The position numbers and the translations under genes are program-made. Shown here piece after piece: positions 1 to 8,617 of a stretch of 64,000 nucleotides of DNA (position 1 is the first letter of the stretch; each line of letters opens with the position of its first letter). The notes under the pieces were generated by a model, which did no database searches, was not told the origin of the DNA, and saw nothing but the letters and a program-made list of their open reading frames with translations. The DNA comes from JAICLV01 sp036380925 (GTDB taxonomy: Bacteria; Actinomycetota; Actinomycetes; Acidothermales; Acidothermaceae): the NCBI GenBank assembly GCA_036380925.1, contig DASVDW010000212.1, positions 7,970 through 71,969 on the forward strand, given 5' to 3'.

Positions 1-262
1 CGCGAATCGCCGCCGCGATGTCAGCCTTTCGATCGACGATCGGCAGACCCGCCGGATACCTGACGGTTGGCACGCTCGCCGCGCGCCGGGCGAGCGCCGC
101 TTCGACGCGGTCGAGCTCCGCCAACACCGCCTCGATGGCAGCCGTTTCCCTCCCGCCGCCGGCGAGACGCTCGACGCCGCTGAGCCGGCGGCGCAACGGC
201 CGGCGGTCGCGCAACGGCAGCGCGTCGACGCGCGAACGCAACTCGGCAAGCGAAACAGGCAC
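1..262 (-). CDS. hrpA: ATP-dependent RNA helicase HrpA, N-terminal fragment cut by the window edge
   Basis: Only the first 87 codons are inside the window; the gene runs leftward off the edge. The translation starts VPVSLAELRSRVDALPLRDR and ends PTVRYPAGLPIVDRKADI followed by AAAIR. This matches the charged, arginine-rich N-terminal region of actinobacterial DEAH-box HrpA proteins, which leads straight into the Walker A segment (not in the window). HrpA is a large cytosolic helicase acting on RNA or ribosomes. I chose GTG at 262-260 because an in-frame TGA lies two codons upstream, so no earlier start is possible. The gene is divergent from the glycosidase at 302, with 39 bp between starts. 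The family call rests on recalled sequence resemblance of the N-terminus only, since no catalytic motif is visible. Confidence 0.75.
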   Translation of the reverse strand, partial: MPVSLAELRSRVDALPLRDRRPLRRRLSGVERLAGGGRETAAIEAVLAELDRVEAALARRAASVPTVRYPAGLPIVDRKADIAAAIR

Positions 263-301
263 CCGTCAACTGTCTCATCTCCACCCGCATAGCCTTCGAT
301 C

Positions 302-1450
302 ATGAGCAGCGCAGACGACCTCGACGCGCAGGTGCGCGCCGGCGCGTGGCGGGTGCTGGAGCATGCCTGGCAACCCGCGCTGGGTTACTGCCGACCGCAT
401 CGCCGCAGCTATCCCCACCTGTGGCTGTGGGACTCGTGCTTTCACTCGATCGCGTGGTCGGCGTTCGGCGACGAACGCGCCGTCGTCGAGCTAACCGCCG
501 TCTTCAAAGGCCAGCTGGCAAGCGGCTTTCTCCCCCACATGCGCTACGGCCGACGCACCTACCAGCGAGGGCCGCTGCCTGGCGTGTCGTCGTTCACCCA
601 GCCTCCGGTGCACGCGCGCGCGATCGCGGCGGCGCGGGCCGCCGGGCTCACGTCGTCCGACAAACTGATCGAGCGGGCGAGGCGGGCGCTGGAGGCGTTG
701 TGGCGAATCCGGATGCGCGACGGCCTGCTGGTGATCGTGCATCCATGGGAGGCTGGCACCGACGACTCCCCGCGGTGGGACGCGTGGGTTGGGTCGACCA
801 CCTGGCAACGTCGACGGTGGTCGAAATCCGACCGCCGATTGCTTGCGACCACGGTGTTCTCCGACGACGGCGCCGCGATCGACAACACCGAGTTCGTCGT
901 GGCGCCGGCGAGCTTCAATGCGATCGCGGCCGACGCCGCGATCACCTTGGCTGAGCTCACCGGCGACGACGAGTGGCGCGACCGCGGCGTCGCATTGGCG
1001 AGCGCGCTTGACGCGCGCGCATGGGACGACGAGCAGGGTCTTTGGTCCGACGTCGTGTTCACCGGCCCGACCGTGAGTTCGCGGCTGCCGACAAGCGACG
1101 CGACGCTGCCCGCGTTGTGCGTCGAAAACCCGGAGCACGCGACCCGCGCGTTGCGTCAGCTCACCGACCCGACGCGATTCGGCTCGCCGTTCGGCCCTCG
1201 GTTTGTGCGACCGGACAATCCGGCGTATCAGCCCGACCTGTATTGGCGCGGCCCCGCGTGGCCGCAGCTGAATTACCTGTCGGTGCTCGCCGCGCGACGA
1301 TGGGGCATGGCGCGGACGGCAGACGACGTCGCGCGCTCGACAAAACTCGGCGCGCTGCGATCGAGTTTCGCGGAGTACTGGAATCCTGAGTCGGGCGAGG
1401 GCCGTGGGGCGATTCCGCAGACGTGGGCAGCGGTCGCGGCCGCCCTCTGA
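302..1450 (+). CDS. GH63-like (alpha/alpha)6-barrel glycosidase
   Basis: A 382-residue cytosolic protein with no signal peptide. Motifs of clan GH-G / GH63 (mannosylglycerate hydrolase, glucosidase I-like) are present: WLWDSCFHSIAW at 41-52, HPWEAGTDDSPRWD at 147-160, YWRGPAWPQLNYL at 314-326 and EYWNPESGEG at 358-367. By family analogy the Asp in the GTDDSPRWD motif is the general acid and the Glu in the NPESG motif the general base. The likely role is hydrolysis of a small alpha-glycoside such as mannosylglycerate, glucosylglycerate or an oligosaccharide; the sequence does not fix the substrate. ATG at 302 is preceded by TAGCCT at 290-295 with 6 nt between, suggesting a leaderless transcript. 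It is somewhat shorter than many GH63 proteins but all core motifs are present. Confidence 0.8.
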   Translation: MSSADDLDAQVRAGAWRVLEHAWQPALGYCRPHRRSYPHLWLWDSCFHSIAWSAFGDERAVVELTAVFKGQLASGFLPHMRYGRRTYQRGPLPGVSSFTQPPVHARAIAAARAAGLTSSDKLIERARRALEALWRIRMRDGLLVIVHPWEAGTDDSPRWDAWVGSTTWQRRRWSKSDRRLLATTVFSDDGAAIDNTEFVVAPASFNAIAADAAITLAELTGDDEWRDRGVALASALDARAWDDEQGLWSDVVFTGPTVSSRLPTSDATLPALCVENPEHATRALRQLTDPTRFGSPFGPRFVRPDNPAYQPDLYWRGPAWPQLNYLSVLAARRWGMARTADDVARSTKLGALRSSFAEYWNPESGEGRGAIPQTWAAVAAAL

Positions 1451-1459
1451 CGCGGCGGG

Positions 1460-3175
1460 TTACGAGCCCTGATGGGAGTCGGGTCTCGCGGCGCCGGCGT
1501 CGGACAGTTGCGCGTCGGTGCATTGGTCGCTGTCGTCGAGCGAGAGCTGCGCGACGACCTTGACCGCGCCGGGATCGAAGGTGACCACGGTGGTCCAGCC
1601 GCCCGGCGCCTCGGCGACGCAGGCCGGGCCGCGCGTCACATGCCATGACGGCGACCAGCGCAGTCGGACGGTGGTCACACCCGGATGAGCGCCAACGACG
1701 GTGAAGCCGTTGTGCGTGAGTTGGGTCATGACGCCCGCGCCGGTCGCCAGCGGCGTCGGGTCGTCAACCTGCCAGATCGTCCAGTGCTGGTCGGCGTAGA
1801 CCTGCTTCAACCAGGCTGGCCGCTGCCGGAGGACGGCCGCTTCCGCCTCTCCCCCTTCGTCGAGCGCCGCGTCCGGCAAGGCGACGTAGCGCACCGCGTT
1901 GTCATGCAGCCACTTGTCGTATGTCTCTTGGCTGAGCGGCGAGTACAGCACCGCGTTTCGGGCGAGGTCGACCTGGCGGTCCCAGCCTCGGGCGAGCGGC
2001 ACCTTCTCCGCCACGTAGGTGGCTTCCCAGTGTTCCTTCGTGAACGGGATCTCCACCTTGCCCGGCACTTTCTGATGCGCGGCAAGGAATCGGGTCATGC
2101 CTTGGTAGTAGAAAGGCTTGGTCGAAAGGTCACCTGCGGCGGAGGCGACCGCGGTGACGATTGGCTGAAGTTGAAACGCGAACAGCGGCAGCGCCACCAG
2201 CGCGAATCCGCGCATCCGGCTGTTGCGCAACAAGAAGAACGCGGCGGCGGGTCCGATGACGATTCCGGCGAACCGAGCCATGTTCCCGCCGACCGGGTTG
2301 GGGACGACGAACAGTCCGACACAGCAAACGCCGTAAATCAGCAGCGCGCGCCGCACGTTCCGCTCGTGCCGCGGCGTGACGACAAGACCGATCACCACGA
2401 TCGCGAGCTGTCCGACGAAAGCGGTCCAGGGGAAGGGGAACCGACCGCCGTCACCGAGCAGCGCCGCGACACCAAGCCCGACCAGCGCCCCGCCGAACGG
2501 CAGGGTGCGTCGCATGCCGATCGACGGCGACCACGCTGCCGCGACGAGGAGGAGGAACAACGCGCCGAGCGGGCTGAACAACGAGGTGATCGTCGCTGAC
2601 GCCAGCGCCAGCCGACGTTCGTCCTGACGCACCATCAAGACCGTGGCGAGAGCGAACGTGACCGAGCAGGCGAACGGCGCCCGGCCGATGATGAGGTCTC
2701 CGACGACAAACACCGCGAACCACAGTCGGGAAATCACGCACGCCAAGCTGCTCGAGCGACCCACCAACCGACCGAACAAGATGGTCGACAGCACGCAGGC
2801 GAGCGCGATGGTGGGCACGGTGCCCAATACGGCGCCGACAACCGGCGCGAGAACGCTGTAACCGAGGTCGGCGTGGCCGCCGTACCAGTTGACGTCCCAG
2901 ATCAAAAAGCCGTGCGTCTTGAACACCCACGCGCGGTAGTCCTGCGCGGGAAAGTCGCCGCCGCGAAAGCCAACCAAGGCGACGACAGTCGCGAGCGAAA
3001 GCGTCACCAGCCAGGCGTGATCGCTCAAGAACAGAACGACAAGGCGCGCCCGCTGAGGCAGGCTTGGACGCGGCAGCGGATCGGGAGGGAGCAACGCCAC
3101 ATCAGCGGGGGCAAGAGCCGTCGCCGACGGAGTTCTGCCGCTGGGAACACCCGCCCCGTCCACACGGTCAAGCAT
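1460..3175 (-). CDS. Large integral membrane protein, possibly GT-C-like glycosyltransferase
   Basis: A 571-residue protein with about ten hydrophobic segments between residues 50 and 350, followed by a soluble C-terminal region of about 200 residues. An early periplasmic-looking loop contains FPAQDYRAWVFKTHG and WDVNWYGGH, the kind of acidic and aromatic first loop seen in GT-C-type polyprenyl-linked sugar transferases, but I cannot point to a decisive catalytic motif. The reading frame is open to 3253, but the ATG at 3175 is preferred because an earlier start would overlap the neighbouring gene at 3225. It is convergent with the GH63-like gene, with only 9 bp between stops. Membrane location is well supported; the enzymatic function is an inference. 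Confidence 0.7.
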   Translation of the reverse strand: MLDRVDGAGVPSGRTPSATALAPADVALLPPDPLPRPSLPQRARLVVLFLSDHAWLVTLSLATVVALVGFRGGDFPAQDYRAWVFKTHGFLIWDVNWYGGHADLGYSVLAPVVGAVLGTVPTIALACVLSTILFGRLVGRSSSLACVISRLWFAVFVVGDLIIGRAPFACSVTFALATVLMVRQDERRLALASATITSLFSPLGALFLLLVAAAWSPSIGMRRTLPFGGALVGLGVAALLGDGGRFPFPWTAFVGQLAIVVIGLVVTPRHERNVRRALLIYGVCCVGLFVVPNPVGGNMARFAGIVIGPAAAFFLLRNSRMRGFALVALPLFAFQLQPIVTAVASAAGDLSTKPFYYQGMTRFLAAHQKVPGKVEIPFTKEHWEATYVAEKVPLARGWDRQVDLARNAVLYSPLSQETYDKWLHDNAVRYVALPDAALDEGGEAEAAVLRQRPAWLKQVYADQHWTIWQVDDPTPLATGAGVMTQLTHNGFTVVGAHPGVTTVRLRWSPSWHVTRGPACVAEAPGGWTTVVTFDPGAVKVVAQLSLDDSDQCTDAQLSDAGAARPDSHQGS

Positions 3176-3224
3176 GCCATCTCCATCACCGCGCGCGCCT
3201 CCGGGTAATCCCCTAGATCGCCCG

Positions 3225-3656
3225 TCAGGACGGCGGTCGCGCCGCCCAACCACGCCACGTGCGGACGTCGATCGCGAGCACCGGCCCAGTGGGCGGATGC
3301 TCCTGGTATTGCGGGTAGCGCCGCGCCAACGCGATCACCGCGGCGGCGGCTTCTGGGTCGTCAGGCGCGAGGACCCGCGCCTCGCCGTCCGCCCGCGCCC
3401 ACCACAACGCCTCCCACTCGTCGTCCGCGTAGTGGTCGGTGAGCAAGCTCACAGGCGGGTTCGCGCGCGCGTTCGCCAGCCGGCGCAAATCCGTTGTGCT
3501 CTTGGGTTTCGCGTCGACCGCGGTGTAGATCCGGTCACCGCTGACGACGAAGACGACCGGCACCAGATGCGGCCGGCCGGCGGCGTCCGCGGTGGCCAGC
3601 CGCGCGACCCGCGATCCGGCGAACCGGCGGCGCGCCTCAGCCTCGTCTAGCCGCAT
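3225..3656 (-). CDS. PPOX-class F420-dependent oxidoreductase, Rv0121-like (TIGR03668)
   Basis: A 143-residue split beta-barrel protein of the pyridoxamine-phosphate-oxidase-like fold. The N-terminal half contains SRVARLATADAAGRPHLVPV and VVFVVSGDRIYTAVDAKPKS, the usual cofactor-binding part of the F420/FMN PPOX family. The middle SLLTDHYADDEWEALWWARA matches the TIGR03668 (Rv0121) subgroup. It likely reduces or oxidises a small substrate with coenzyme F420; the substrate is unknown. The next gene upstream, 17 bp away on the same strand, is an F420-type LLM enzyme, so the two may be cotranscribed. Confidence 0.85.
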   Translation of the reverse strand: MRLDEAEARRRFAGSRVARLATADAAGRPHLVPVVFVVSGDRIYTAVDAKPKSTTDLRRLANARANPPVSLLTDHYADDEWEALWWARADGEARVLAPDDPEAAAAVIALARRYPQYQEHPPTGPVLAIDVRTWRGWAARPPS

Positions 3657-3673
3657 GGTCGTCCAGGCTCACA

Positions 3674-4501
3674 TCAGTGCCCGTACACCTCGTCAACCGC
3701 CGTCTCGAACCGCTCCATCGCCTGTTCGACCACCGACTTCCCGGCGGACGGAAGCCAATGAACCGCTCGGCCAAACCCGGCGGTTTCGTATTGCTCGATG
3801 ACTTTCGGATCGGCCGGAACGCCCATACCGGTCAGCTCTATGCGACGGTCTGCGCGATTCCGCAGCTCGATGGCGCGCTCGACGACGTCCGGCCCGTAGT
3901 CAGGGATCCATCCGTCGCCGTACGACAACACCCGGTCGAACACCGTCGGACCACCACCACCCACCAGCACCGGCGGATGCGGCCGCTGCAGCGGCTTCGG
4001 CCACGACCAGATGCGGTCGAAGTTCACGAACTCGCCGTGATAGGTCGCCTCGTCTTGCGTCCAGATTTGCTTCATCGCCTCGACCCGCTCGCGCAGCACG
4101 CTCATGCGACGGCGAGGGTCGGTGCCATGGTTGGCCATCTCCTCGCGGTTCCATCCGGCGCCGACCCCGAACTCGAAACGCCCGCCGGAGAGATGGTCGA
4201 CGCTCGCGACCTCTTTGGCGGTTTGGATCGGGTCGCGCTCGATGACAAGGCACACGCCACTGCCGATCCGGATCTTCGTGGTGGCGACGGCCGCGGCGGT
4301 GAGCGCGACGAACATGTCGTAGCTGTGCACGTACTTGCGGGGCAGCGGAACGCCGTCGGCGTAGGGCGTTTGGCGGCTGGCCGGGATGTGGGAGTGGTCG
4401 GTGAAGAACAGCGACTCGTAACCGTGCTCCTCGGCGAGTCGGGCAAGCTGAGCCGGGCCCATCGAGTCATGGGTCGGAAAGGTGGCGACGCCGATCTCCA
4501 T
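3674..4501 (-). CDS. LLM class F420-dependent oxidoreductase (TIGR03619-like)
   Basis: A 275-residue TIM-barrel enzyme of the bacterial luciferase-like monooxygenase superfamily. Family features are FTDHSHIPASRQTP near residue 35, TKIRIGSGVCLVIERDP, the HLSGGRFEFGVGAGWNREE motif that contacts the cofactor, and RPHPPVLVGGGG. These proteins use reduced F420 or FMN for hydride transfer to varied substrates. It lies 17 bp upstream of the PPOX-class gene. The ATG at 4501 is preceded on the minus strand by TAAGGT with a 7-nt gap, consistent with a leaderless start, and no good Shine-Dalgarno is visible. The substrate cannot be deduced. Confidence 0.87.
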   Translation of the reverse strand: MEIGVATFPTHDSMGPAQLARLAEEHGYESLFFTDHSHIPASRQTPYADGVPLPRKYVHSYDMFVALTAAAVATTKIRIGSGVCLVIERDPIQTAKEVASVDHLSGGRFEFGVGAGWNREEMANHGTDPRRRMSVLRERVEAMKQIWTQDEATYHGEFVNFDRIWSWPKPLQRPHPPVLVGGGGPTVFDRVLSYGDGWIPDYGPDVVERAIELRNRADRRIELTGMGVPADPKVIEQYETAGFGRAVHWLPSAGKSVVEQAMERFETAVDEVYGH

Positions 4502-4561
4502 GCGGCCGACCTTACGCCGCCCTCCATCGCCGCCCGATCGCCTCCTTCGCCGCCGCGTCGG

Positions 4562-5443
4562 CTAACCGGTCGACGTTAGACGGGATAGAGACCGTCGAAC
4601 GTCTACCAGTTCGACGTCGGGGCCGGGCAACCGCGCCAGCAGGTCGGGCAGCGCCGAGGCGAGCGGCGCCTCGACGAGCAACGCCGCCTCGGCGTCCGCG
4701 CGCGTCGGGCCCTGATTGACAATCGCCACCGGTATGCCGTCTTTCACCGCGCGCCGCACGAACCGGTAACCCGACATCACAGTCAACGACGAGCCGAGAA
4801 CCAGCAACAACCGCGAGCGCTCCAGCAGCGAGAAGCACCGCTCGACGGTCGCCTGCGGCACGTTCTCGCCGAAGAAAACGACGTCCGGCTTGAGCGCGCC
4901 GCCACACGCCGCACACCCCGGGATGCGAAACCCGGCGACCTCGTCGTCGGCGAGGTCGGCGTCGCCGTCGGGGTTCATCGCGACGACGTCGGCGGTCCAC
5001 GACGGGTTCGCCGACCGCAACATCGCGTCGAGCTCGTCGCGCGGCAGCAACGACCGGCACGACAGGCAGACCACTCGGTCGAGCCGGCCGTGCAGGTCGA
5101 TCACGTCGAGCGCGCCGGCGGCCTGATGAAGTCCGTCGACGTTTTGGGTGATGATTCCCGAGGTCAGCCCGCGCTTCTGCAGCCGCGCTACCATGTGGTG
5201 CCCCACATTCGGCCGAGCCGCGGCGAACCGCGGCCAACCGAGATGACTGCGCGCCCAATAGCGGCGCCGCGCCGCGTCGTCCGAGACGAAGGTCTGGAAC
5301 GTCATCGGGGTGTGGCGGCGCAACGAGCCGTTGGCGCCCCGGTAGTCGGGGATGCCTGAGTCGGTCGAGATCCCCGCGCCGCTCAAGACCAGCACGTCGC
5401 CGCAGGAGACGTGATCGGCGAGCGCCGCGATCGGGTCGAGCAC
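4562..5443 (-). CDS. Sirtuin (NAD-dependent protein deacylase), class II / SIRT4-like
   Basis: A 293-residue sirtuin with a complete core: NAD-binding GAGISTDSGIPDYRG at 22-36, TQNVDGLH at 99-106, catalytic His at 118 in DLHGR, and zinc ligands Cys126/Cys129 and Cys177/Cys180. The zinc module spacing, with a roughly 50-residue insert between the two Cys pairs, and the FFGENVP motif resemble class II (SIRT4-like) bacterial sirtuins. It removes acyl groups from lysines using NAD. The start is GTG at 5443; on the minus strand TAACCT lies 6 nt upstream, so the message may be leaderless. The epimerase gene lies immediately upstream (9 bp) on the same strand. Confidence 0.93.
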   Translation of the reverse strand: MLDPIAALADHVSCGDVLVLSGAGISTDSGIPDYRGANGSLRRHTPMTFQTFVSDDAARRRYWARSHLGWPRFAAARPNVGHHMVARLQKRGLTSGIITQNVDGLHQAAGALDVIDLHGRLDRVVCLSCRSLLPRDELDAMLRSANPSWTADVVAMNPDGDADLADDEVAGFRIPGCAACGGALKPDVVFFGENVPQATVERCFSLLERSRLLLVLGSSLTVMSGYRFVRRAVKDGIPVAIVNQGPTRADAEAALLVEAPLASALPDLLARLPGPDVELVDVRRSLSRLTSTG

Positions 5444-5452
5444 CCTGCCAGG

Positions 5453-6334
5453 TTAAGCGAGATCCGGGCCGGAGACGGCGCCGCGCCAACTGTGCTCGGG
5501 CTGGTATCCGAGCAGGCGGCGCGCTTTGTCGATCGACAGCAGGGTGTCGTGCTCGCCGATGTCGCCGCGCCGCTCGACGTCCGGGAAGACGTCGGCCAGC
5601 AGCTGCGAATTGGGCCGCGACATCACCGTGTCGGCGTTCGCGATCACGAACACCTCGCAACCCAGCGCGTCGTACTCCAACGCCTTGCGCACCGCCTGCG
5701 CGCCGTCGCGGCCGTCGATGTAGCCCCACAGGTTCCACTTGCGCGCCCGCGGGTCGGAGTCGAACGACGGGAAGGCCGCGTAATCGGCGGGCTCCATCAC
5801 GTTGGAGAACCGCAAGCCCACCATCTTCAACGCCGGATCCCACCGGCACAGCTGCCGGGCCAGCTGCTCTTCGAGGAACTTCACCAGTGAATACGTGGAT
5901 TCCGGCCGGCCCGGATACTCCTCGTCGACCGGCACGTACGGCGGTGGGGTGTCGAACGGCAGCCCGAGCACGGTCTCGCTCGACGCCCACACGATGTTCG
6001 TCACCCCAATGGCCCGAGCCGCGGAGAAGACGTTGTAGGTGGCGAGCATGTTGTTGTGAAAGGTCGCCGCGTTGCTCGCCAGCCCGGGCGCCGGAATCGC
6101 GGCCAGGTGCACCACCGCGTCGATCGATGAGTAGCGGTCGTCGACCCCCGACAGGGCGCTCGCGACCTCGCCGTAGTCGGTGAGGTCGACCCGAACGAAC
6201 GTCGGCTGCGTGACATGGGGTGGGACGCGGTCGAGATTGACCACGTCCCACCCCTGCTCCGAAAGATGGGCGACGACCGCCCTGCCGAGCTTGCCGCTTC
6301 CACCGGTGACGACGACGCGCCGTGCTTCAGTCAT
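5453..6334 (-). CDS. NAD-dependent epimerase/dehydratase (extended SDR)
   Basis: A 293-residue extended short-chain dehydrogenase. The Rossmann motif GGSGKLG is at the N-terminus, the DLTD acidic residue follows beta-strand 3, AAIPAPG matches the NNAG-like motif, and the active site is S of WASSE with YSLVK (Tyr-x-x-x-Lys). It is likely a sugar-nucleotide or aldehyde-modifying NAD enzyme. The frame is open to 6358, but ATG at 6334 aligns with the usual start just before the Rossmann strand. The substrate is not evident from the neighbours. Confidence 0.88.
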   Translation of the reverse strand: MTEARRVVVTGGSGKLGRAVVAHLSEQGWDVVNLDRVPPHVTQPTFVRVDLTDYGEVASALSGVDDRYSSIDAVVHLAAIPAPGLASNAATFHNNMLATYNVFSAARAIGVTNIVWASSETVLGLPFDTPPPYVPVDEEYPGRPESTYSLVKFLEEQLARQLCRWDPALKMVGLRFSNVMEPADYAAFPSFDSDPRARKWNLWGYIDGRDGAQAVRKALEYDALGCEVFVIANADTVMSRPNSQLLADVFPDVERRGDIGEHDTLLSIDKARRLLGYQPEHSWRGAVSGPDLA

Positions 6335-6354
6335 GCCGCCATCATGCCGAGCCG

Positions 6355-7887
6355 TCACGCCGCGGCCGCCTCCACCTCCGCCGACGTGTCGCGGGCAACG
6401 CTCCTGTCGCGCCGGCCGTCGCCGCCGGAGCGCATGCTCGCGACCAGCGCCACGGTCAGCGCGAGCATCGCCGCGGCCGCGAGGAACGCGCGGTCGGCGC
6501 CGTGGGTGAACACCTGCGCCGCGGTCGCTCCGGCAACCTGCCGCGCCGACCGGGTGGCGCTGCCGAACACGGTCACCAGCACAGCGAGCCCGAGGGCGCC
6601 GCCGACCTGCTGCATGACGTTGACCAAGCCGGACGCCGCCCCTGCGTCGCCGGGCGCGACCCCTTCAAGGGACGCGGCCGTCAACGGCACGAACGCCAAC
6701 CCGTTGCCGACGCCGAAGAGCAGCAGTGCCACCAACACGAGCGCGTAGCTGCTGTGTTGCGACAACTGCGTGAGCACCAGCAAAGAGACGGTGGACGCCG
6801 CGATGCCGCCCGCCATCAACCATCGCGCGCTCACGATCGGCATCAGCACTCGCGCGCTGAGCTGCGACGCCGCGAACAACGCCACGGTGAGCGGCAAGAA
6901 CGCCAGACCCGTGACGAGCGGGCTGTAGCCAAGGACGTCCTGCAAGAACTGCGTCAGGAAGAAGAACATGCCGAACATGCCGCCCATCAGCAAGAGCCGT
7001 GCCACGTAGGAGAAACTGCGGTCACGGCTGGCGAACAGCCGCAGCGGCGTGATGGGCGTCTCGGCCCGCATTTCGATGCCGACGAACGCGGCCAACAGCA
7101 CCACGCCGACCGCGAACGCCAACTCCGCGCCCGTGCTGCTCCAGCCGTCGGACGCCGCACGGACGAAGCCGTACACCAGCGCACCCATGCCGAGGGTCGA
7201 GGTCAGCGCGCCAGGGACGTCGATGCCGCCGCGGTGGCGCTGCGTCTCAGGCAGCTCGCGCCGGGCGAGCACCAGCAGCAAGGCGCCGATCGGCACGTTC
7301 ACGAAGAACACCCAGCGCCACGACGTCCACTCCACGAGCACGCCGCCGGCGAGCAAACCGACCGCGCTGCCGCCGACCGAGACGGCCGCGTACAGCGCGA
7401 GCGCGCGAGCCCGCTCGGCGCCCTCGCGGAAGCTCAGCATGAGCAACGCGAGCGCGGACGGCGACGCGAGCGCGGCGCCAACGCCTTGCACGGCCCGAGA
7501 GGTCAACAGCAAGGCGGACGACGTGGTGAAGCCACCGGCGAGCGACGCCAGCGTGAACAAGGCGATGCCGGCGAGGAAGACCCGGCGTCGTCCGAACAAG
7601 TCACCGCTGCGCGCCCCGAGGAGCAACAGACCGCCGAACGTCAGGCTGTACGCGTTGAGCACCCAGGACAAGCCGGTGCTGGAGAACGACAGGGCGTGCT
7701 GGATGTCAGGCAGCGCGATGTTCACGATCGTGACGTCGAGCACCACCATCAACTGGCAAATCAAGATCACCGCGAGCACCGCGGCGCGGCGGCCGCCGCT
7801 GCCGGTGAGCTGCGATGGCCGGTCCTTCGTCGGACCGGCGGCTCGGACGGCCGGGTTGGCCAGCCGATCGGAGATTGCGGGTGGCAT
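6355..7887 (-). CDS. DHA2-family MFS multidrug exporter (14 TM, EmrB/QacA type)
   Basis: A 510-residue integral membrane antiporter. The conserved MVVLDVTIVNIALPDIQ segment in TM1 and the GDLFGRRRVFLAG loop between TM2 and TM3 are diagnostic of the drug:H+ antiporter-2 family. Fourteen hydrophobic helices can be followed. The frame is open far upstream, but the ATG at 7887 has an excellent GGAGG six bases upstream and begins the conserved N-terminal region. It is divergent from a TetR regulator. The intergenic region has a near-consensus minus-strand promoter (TTGCGT, 18 bp, TATAGT) overlapped by two palindromes, so the pump is almost certainly repressed by TetR and induced by a toxic ligand. 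Confidence 0.93.
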   Translation of the reverse strand: MPPAISDRLANPAVRAAGPTKDRPSQLTGSGGRRAAVLAVILICQLMVVLDVTIVNIALPDIQHALSFSSTGLSWVLNAYSLTFGGLLLLGARSGDLFGRRRVFLAGIALFTLASLAGGFTTSSALLLTSRAVQGVGAALASPSALALLMLSFREGAERARALALYAAVSVGGSAVGLLAGGVLVEWTSWRWVFFVNVPIGALLLVLARRELPETQRHRGGIDVPGALTSTLGMGALVYGFVRAASDGWSSTGAELAFAVGVVLLAAFVGIEMRAETPITPLRLFASRDRSFSYVARLLLMGGMFGMFFFLTQFLQDVLGYSPLVTGLAFLPLTVALFAASQLSARVLMPIVSARWLMAGGIAASTVSLLVLTQLSQHSSYALVLVALLLFGVGNGLAFVPLTAASLEGVAPGDAGAASGLVNVMQQVGGALGLAVLVTVFGSATRSARQVAGATAAQVFTHGADRAFLAAAAMLALTVALVASMRSGGDGRRDRSVARDTSAEVEAAAA

Positions 7888-7913
7888 TTCATGCCTCCAA
7901 GAGGGATGATGGG

Positions 7914-7966
7914 TTAACCGGAGGGTGCCTCCAGTGACTATACGGAGGCCGCCTCCGGTTACGCAA
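7914..7966. promoter_or_regulatory. Twin TetR operators and divergent promoter
   Basis: Two copies of GGAGGnnnCCTCC occur: 7920-7932 (spacer GTG) and 7944-7956 (spacer CCG), with centres 24 bp apart. Together they lie inside a larger inverted repeat, TAACCGGAGG at 7915-7924 and CCTCCGGTTA at 7952-7961. A minus-strand promoter, -35 TTGCGT at 7966-7961 and -10 TATAGT at 7942-7937, reads into the exporter gene. The second operator fills its spacer and the first lies just downstream of the -10. This geometry predicts repression of the exporter and probable autoregulation of the TetR gene. Confidence 0.8.
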
Positions 7967-7992
7967 ACTGATTTTTCGTGGAGGGCTGTCTT

Positions 7993-8607
7993 GTGAGCGC
8001 GACCGCGCGCGACACCGCCGCGGCCCGTCCCATGCGGGCCGACGCGCAGCGCAACCGTGACGCGCTCCTGGAGGCGGCTTCGGCGGCGTTCGCCGAGAAC
8101 GGCGTCGACACCTCGCTCGAGGACGTCGCCAAACGCGCCGGAGTCGGGATCGGCACCCTGTACCGGCACTTCCCCACCCGCGACGCGCTGATCGAGGCGG
8201 CCTACCGGCGAGGGGTCGAGCAGATGTGCGACGCCGCCGACGAACTGCGCGCCACGCACGAGGGCGACGAGGCCCTGGAGCTGTGGATGCAGCGCTTCGT
8301 CGGCTACGTGGCGACCAAGCGCGGACTCGCGGGCGCGCTCAAGTTGTCAGGCGAGGGCGATCATGCCGAGCTCTTCGCCTATGTGCACGAGCGGATCAAG
8401 ACTGCGCTCGCCGCGTTGACCGACGCGGCGGCCGCCACCGGGCGGGTTCGCTCCGACGTCGACGGCATGGATCTGATTCGCGCCCTCAGCGGCATCTGCA
8501 TGGTCAGCGACCAGGCTCAAGAACAAGCCCGCCGGCTGATCACCCTGCTGATGGACGGCTTGCGCTTCGGCGCGCCTGCCAACACCGCCGGCAACCGGTC
8601 GCGCTAG
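7993..8607 (+). CDS. TetR/AcrR-family repressor of the adjacent exporter
   Basis: A 204-residue regulator. The N-terminal helix-turn-helix spans about residues 20-62 (RDALLEAASAAFAENG, then TSLEDVAKRAGVGIGTLYRH), followed by the all-helical ligand-binding and dimerisation domain. The GTG at 7993 is chosen because GGAGGG at 7980-7985 sits 7 nt upstream; the earlier GTG at 7978 would overlap this ribosome binding site. It is divergent from the DHA2 exporter and almost certainly binds the twin palindromes between them. The inducer is unknown. Confidence 0.92.
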   Translation: MSATARDTAAARPMRADAQRNRDALLEAASAAFAENGVDTSLEDVAKRAGVGIGTLYRHFPTRDALIEAAYRRGVEQMCDAADELRATHEGDEALELWMQRFVGYVATKRGLAGALKLSGEGDHAELFAYVHERIKTALAALTDAAAATGRVRSDVDGMDLIRALSGICMVSDQAQEQARRLITLLMDGLRFGAPANTAGNRSR

Positions 8608-8617
8608 CCTGGCGCGC

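Noticed and set aside
4512..6251. 579-codon frame on the minus strand overlapping the sirtuin and epimerase
   Set aside because: Arg/Ala/Gly-rich out-of-frame reading of two well-supported genes.
6322..7917. 531-codon open frame on the plus strand opposite the DHA2 exporter
   Set aside because: Antisense shadow of a high-GC gene; composition is His/Gln/Arg rich with no family features, while the minus frame is a clear 14-TM transporter.
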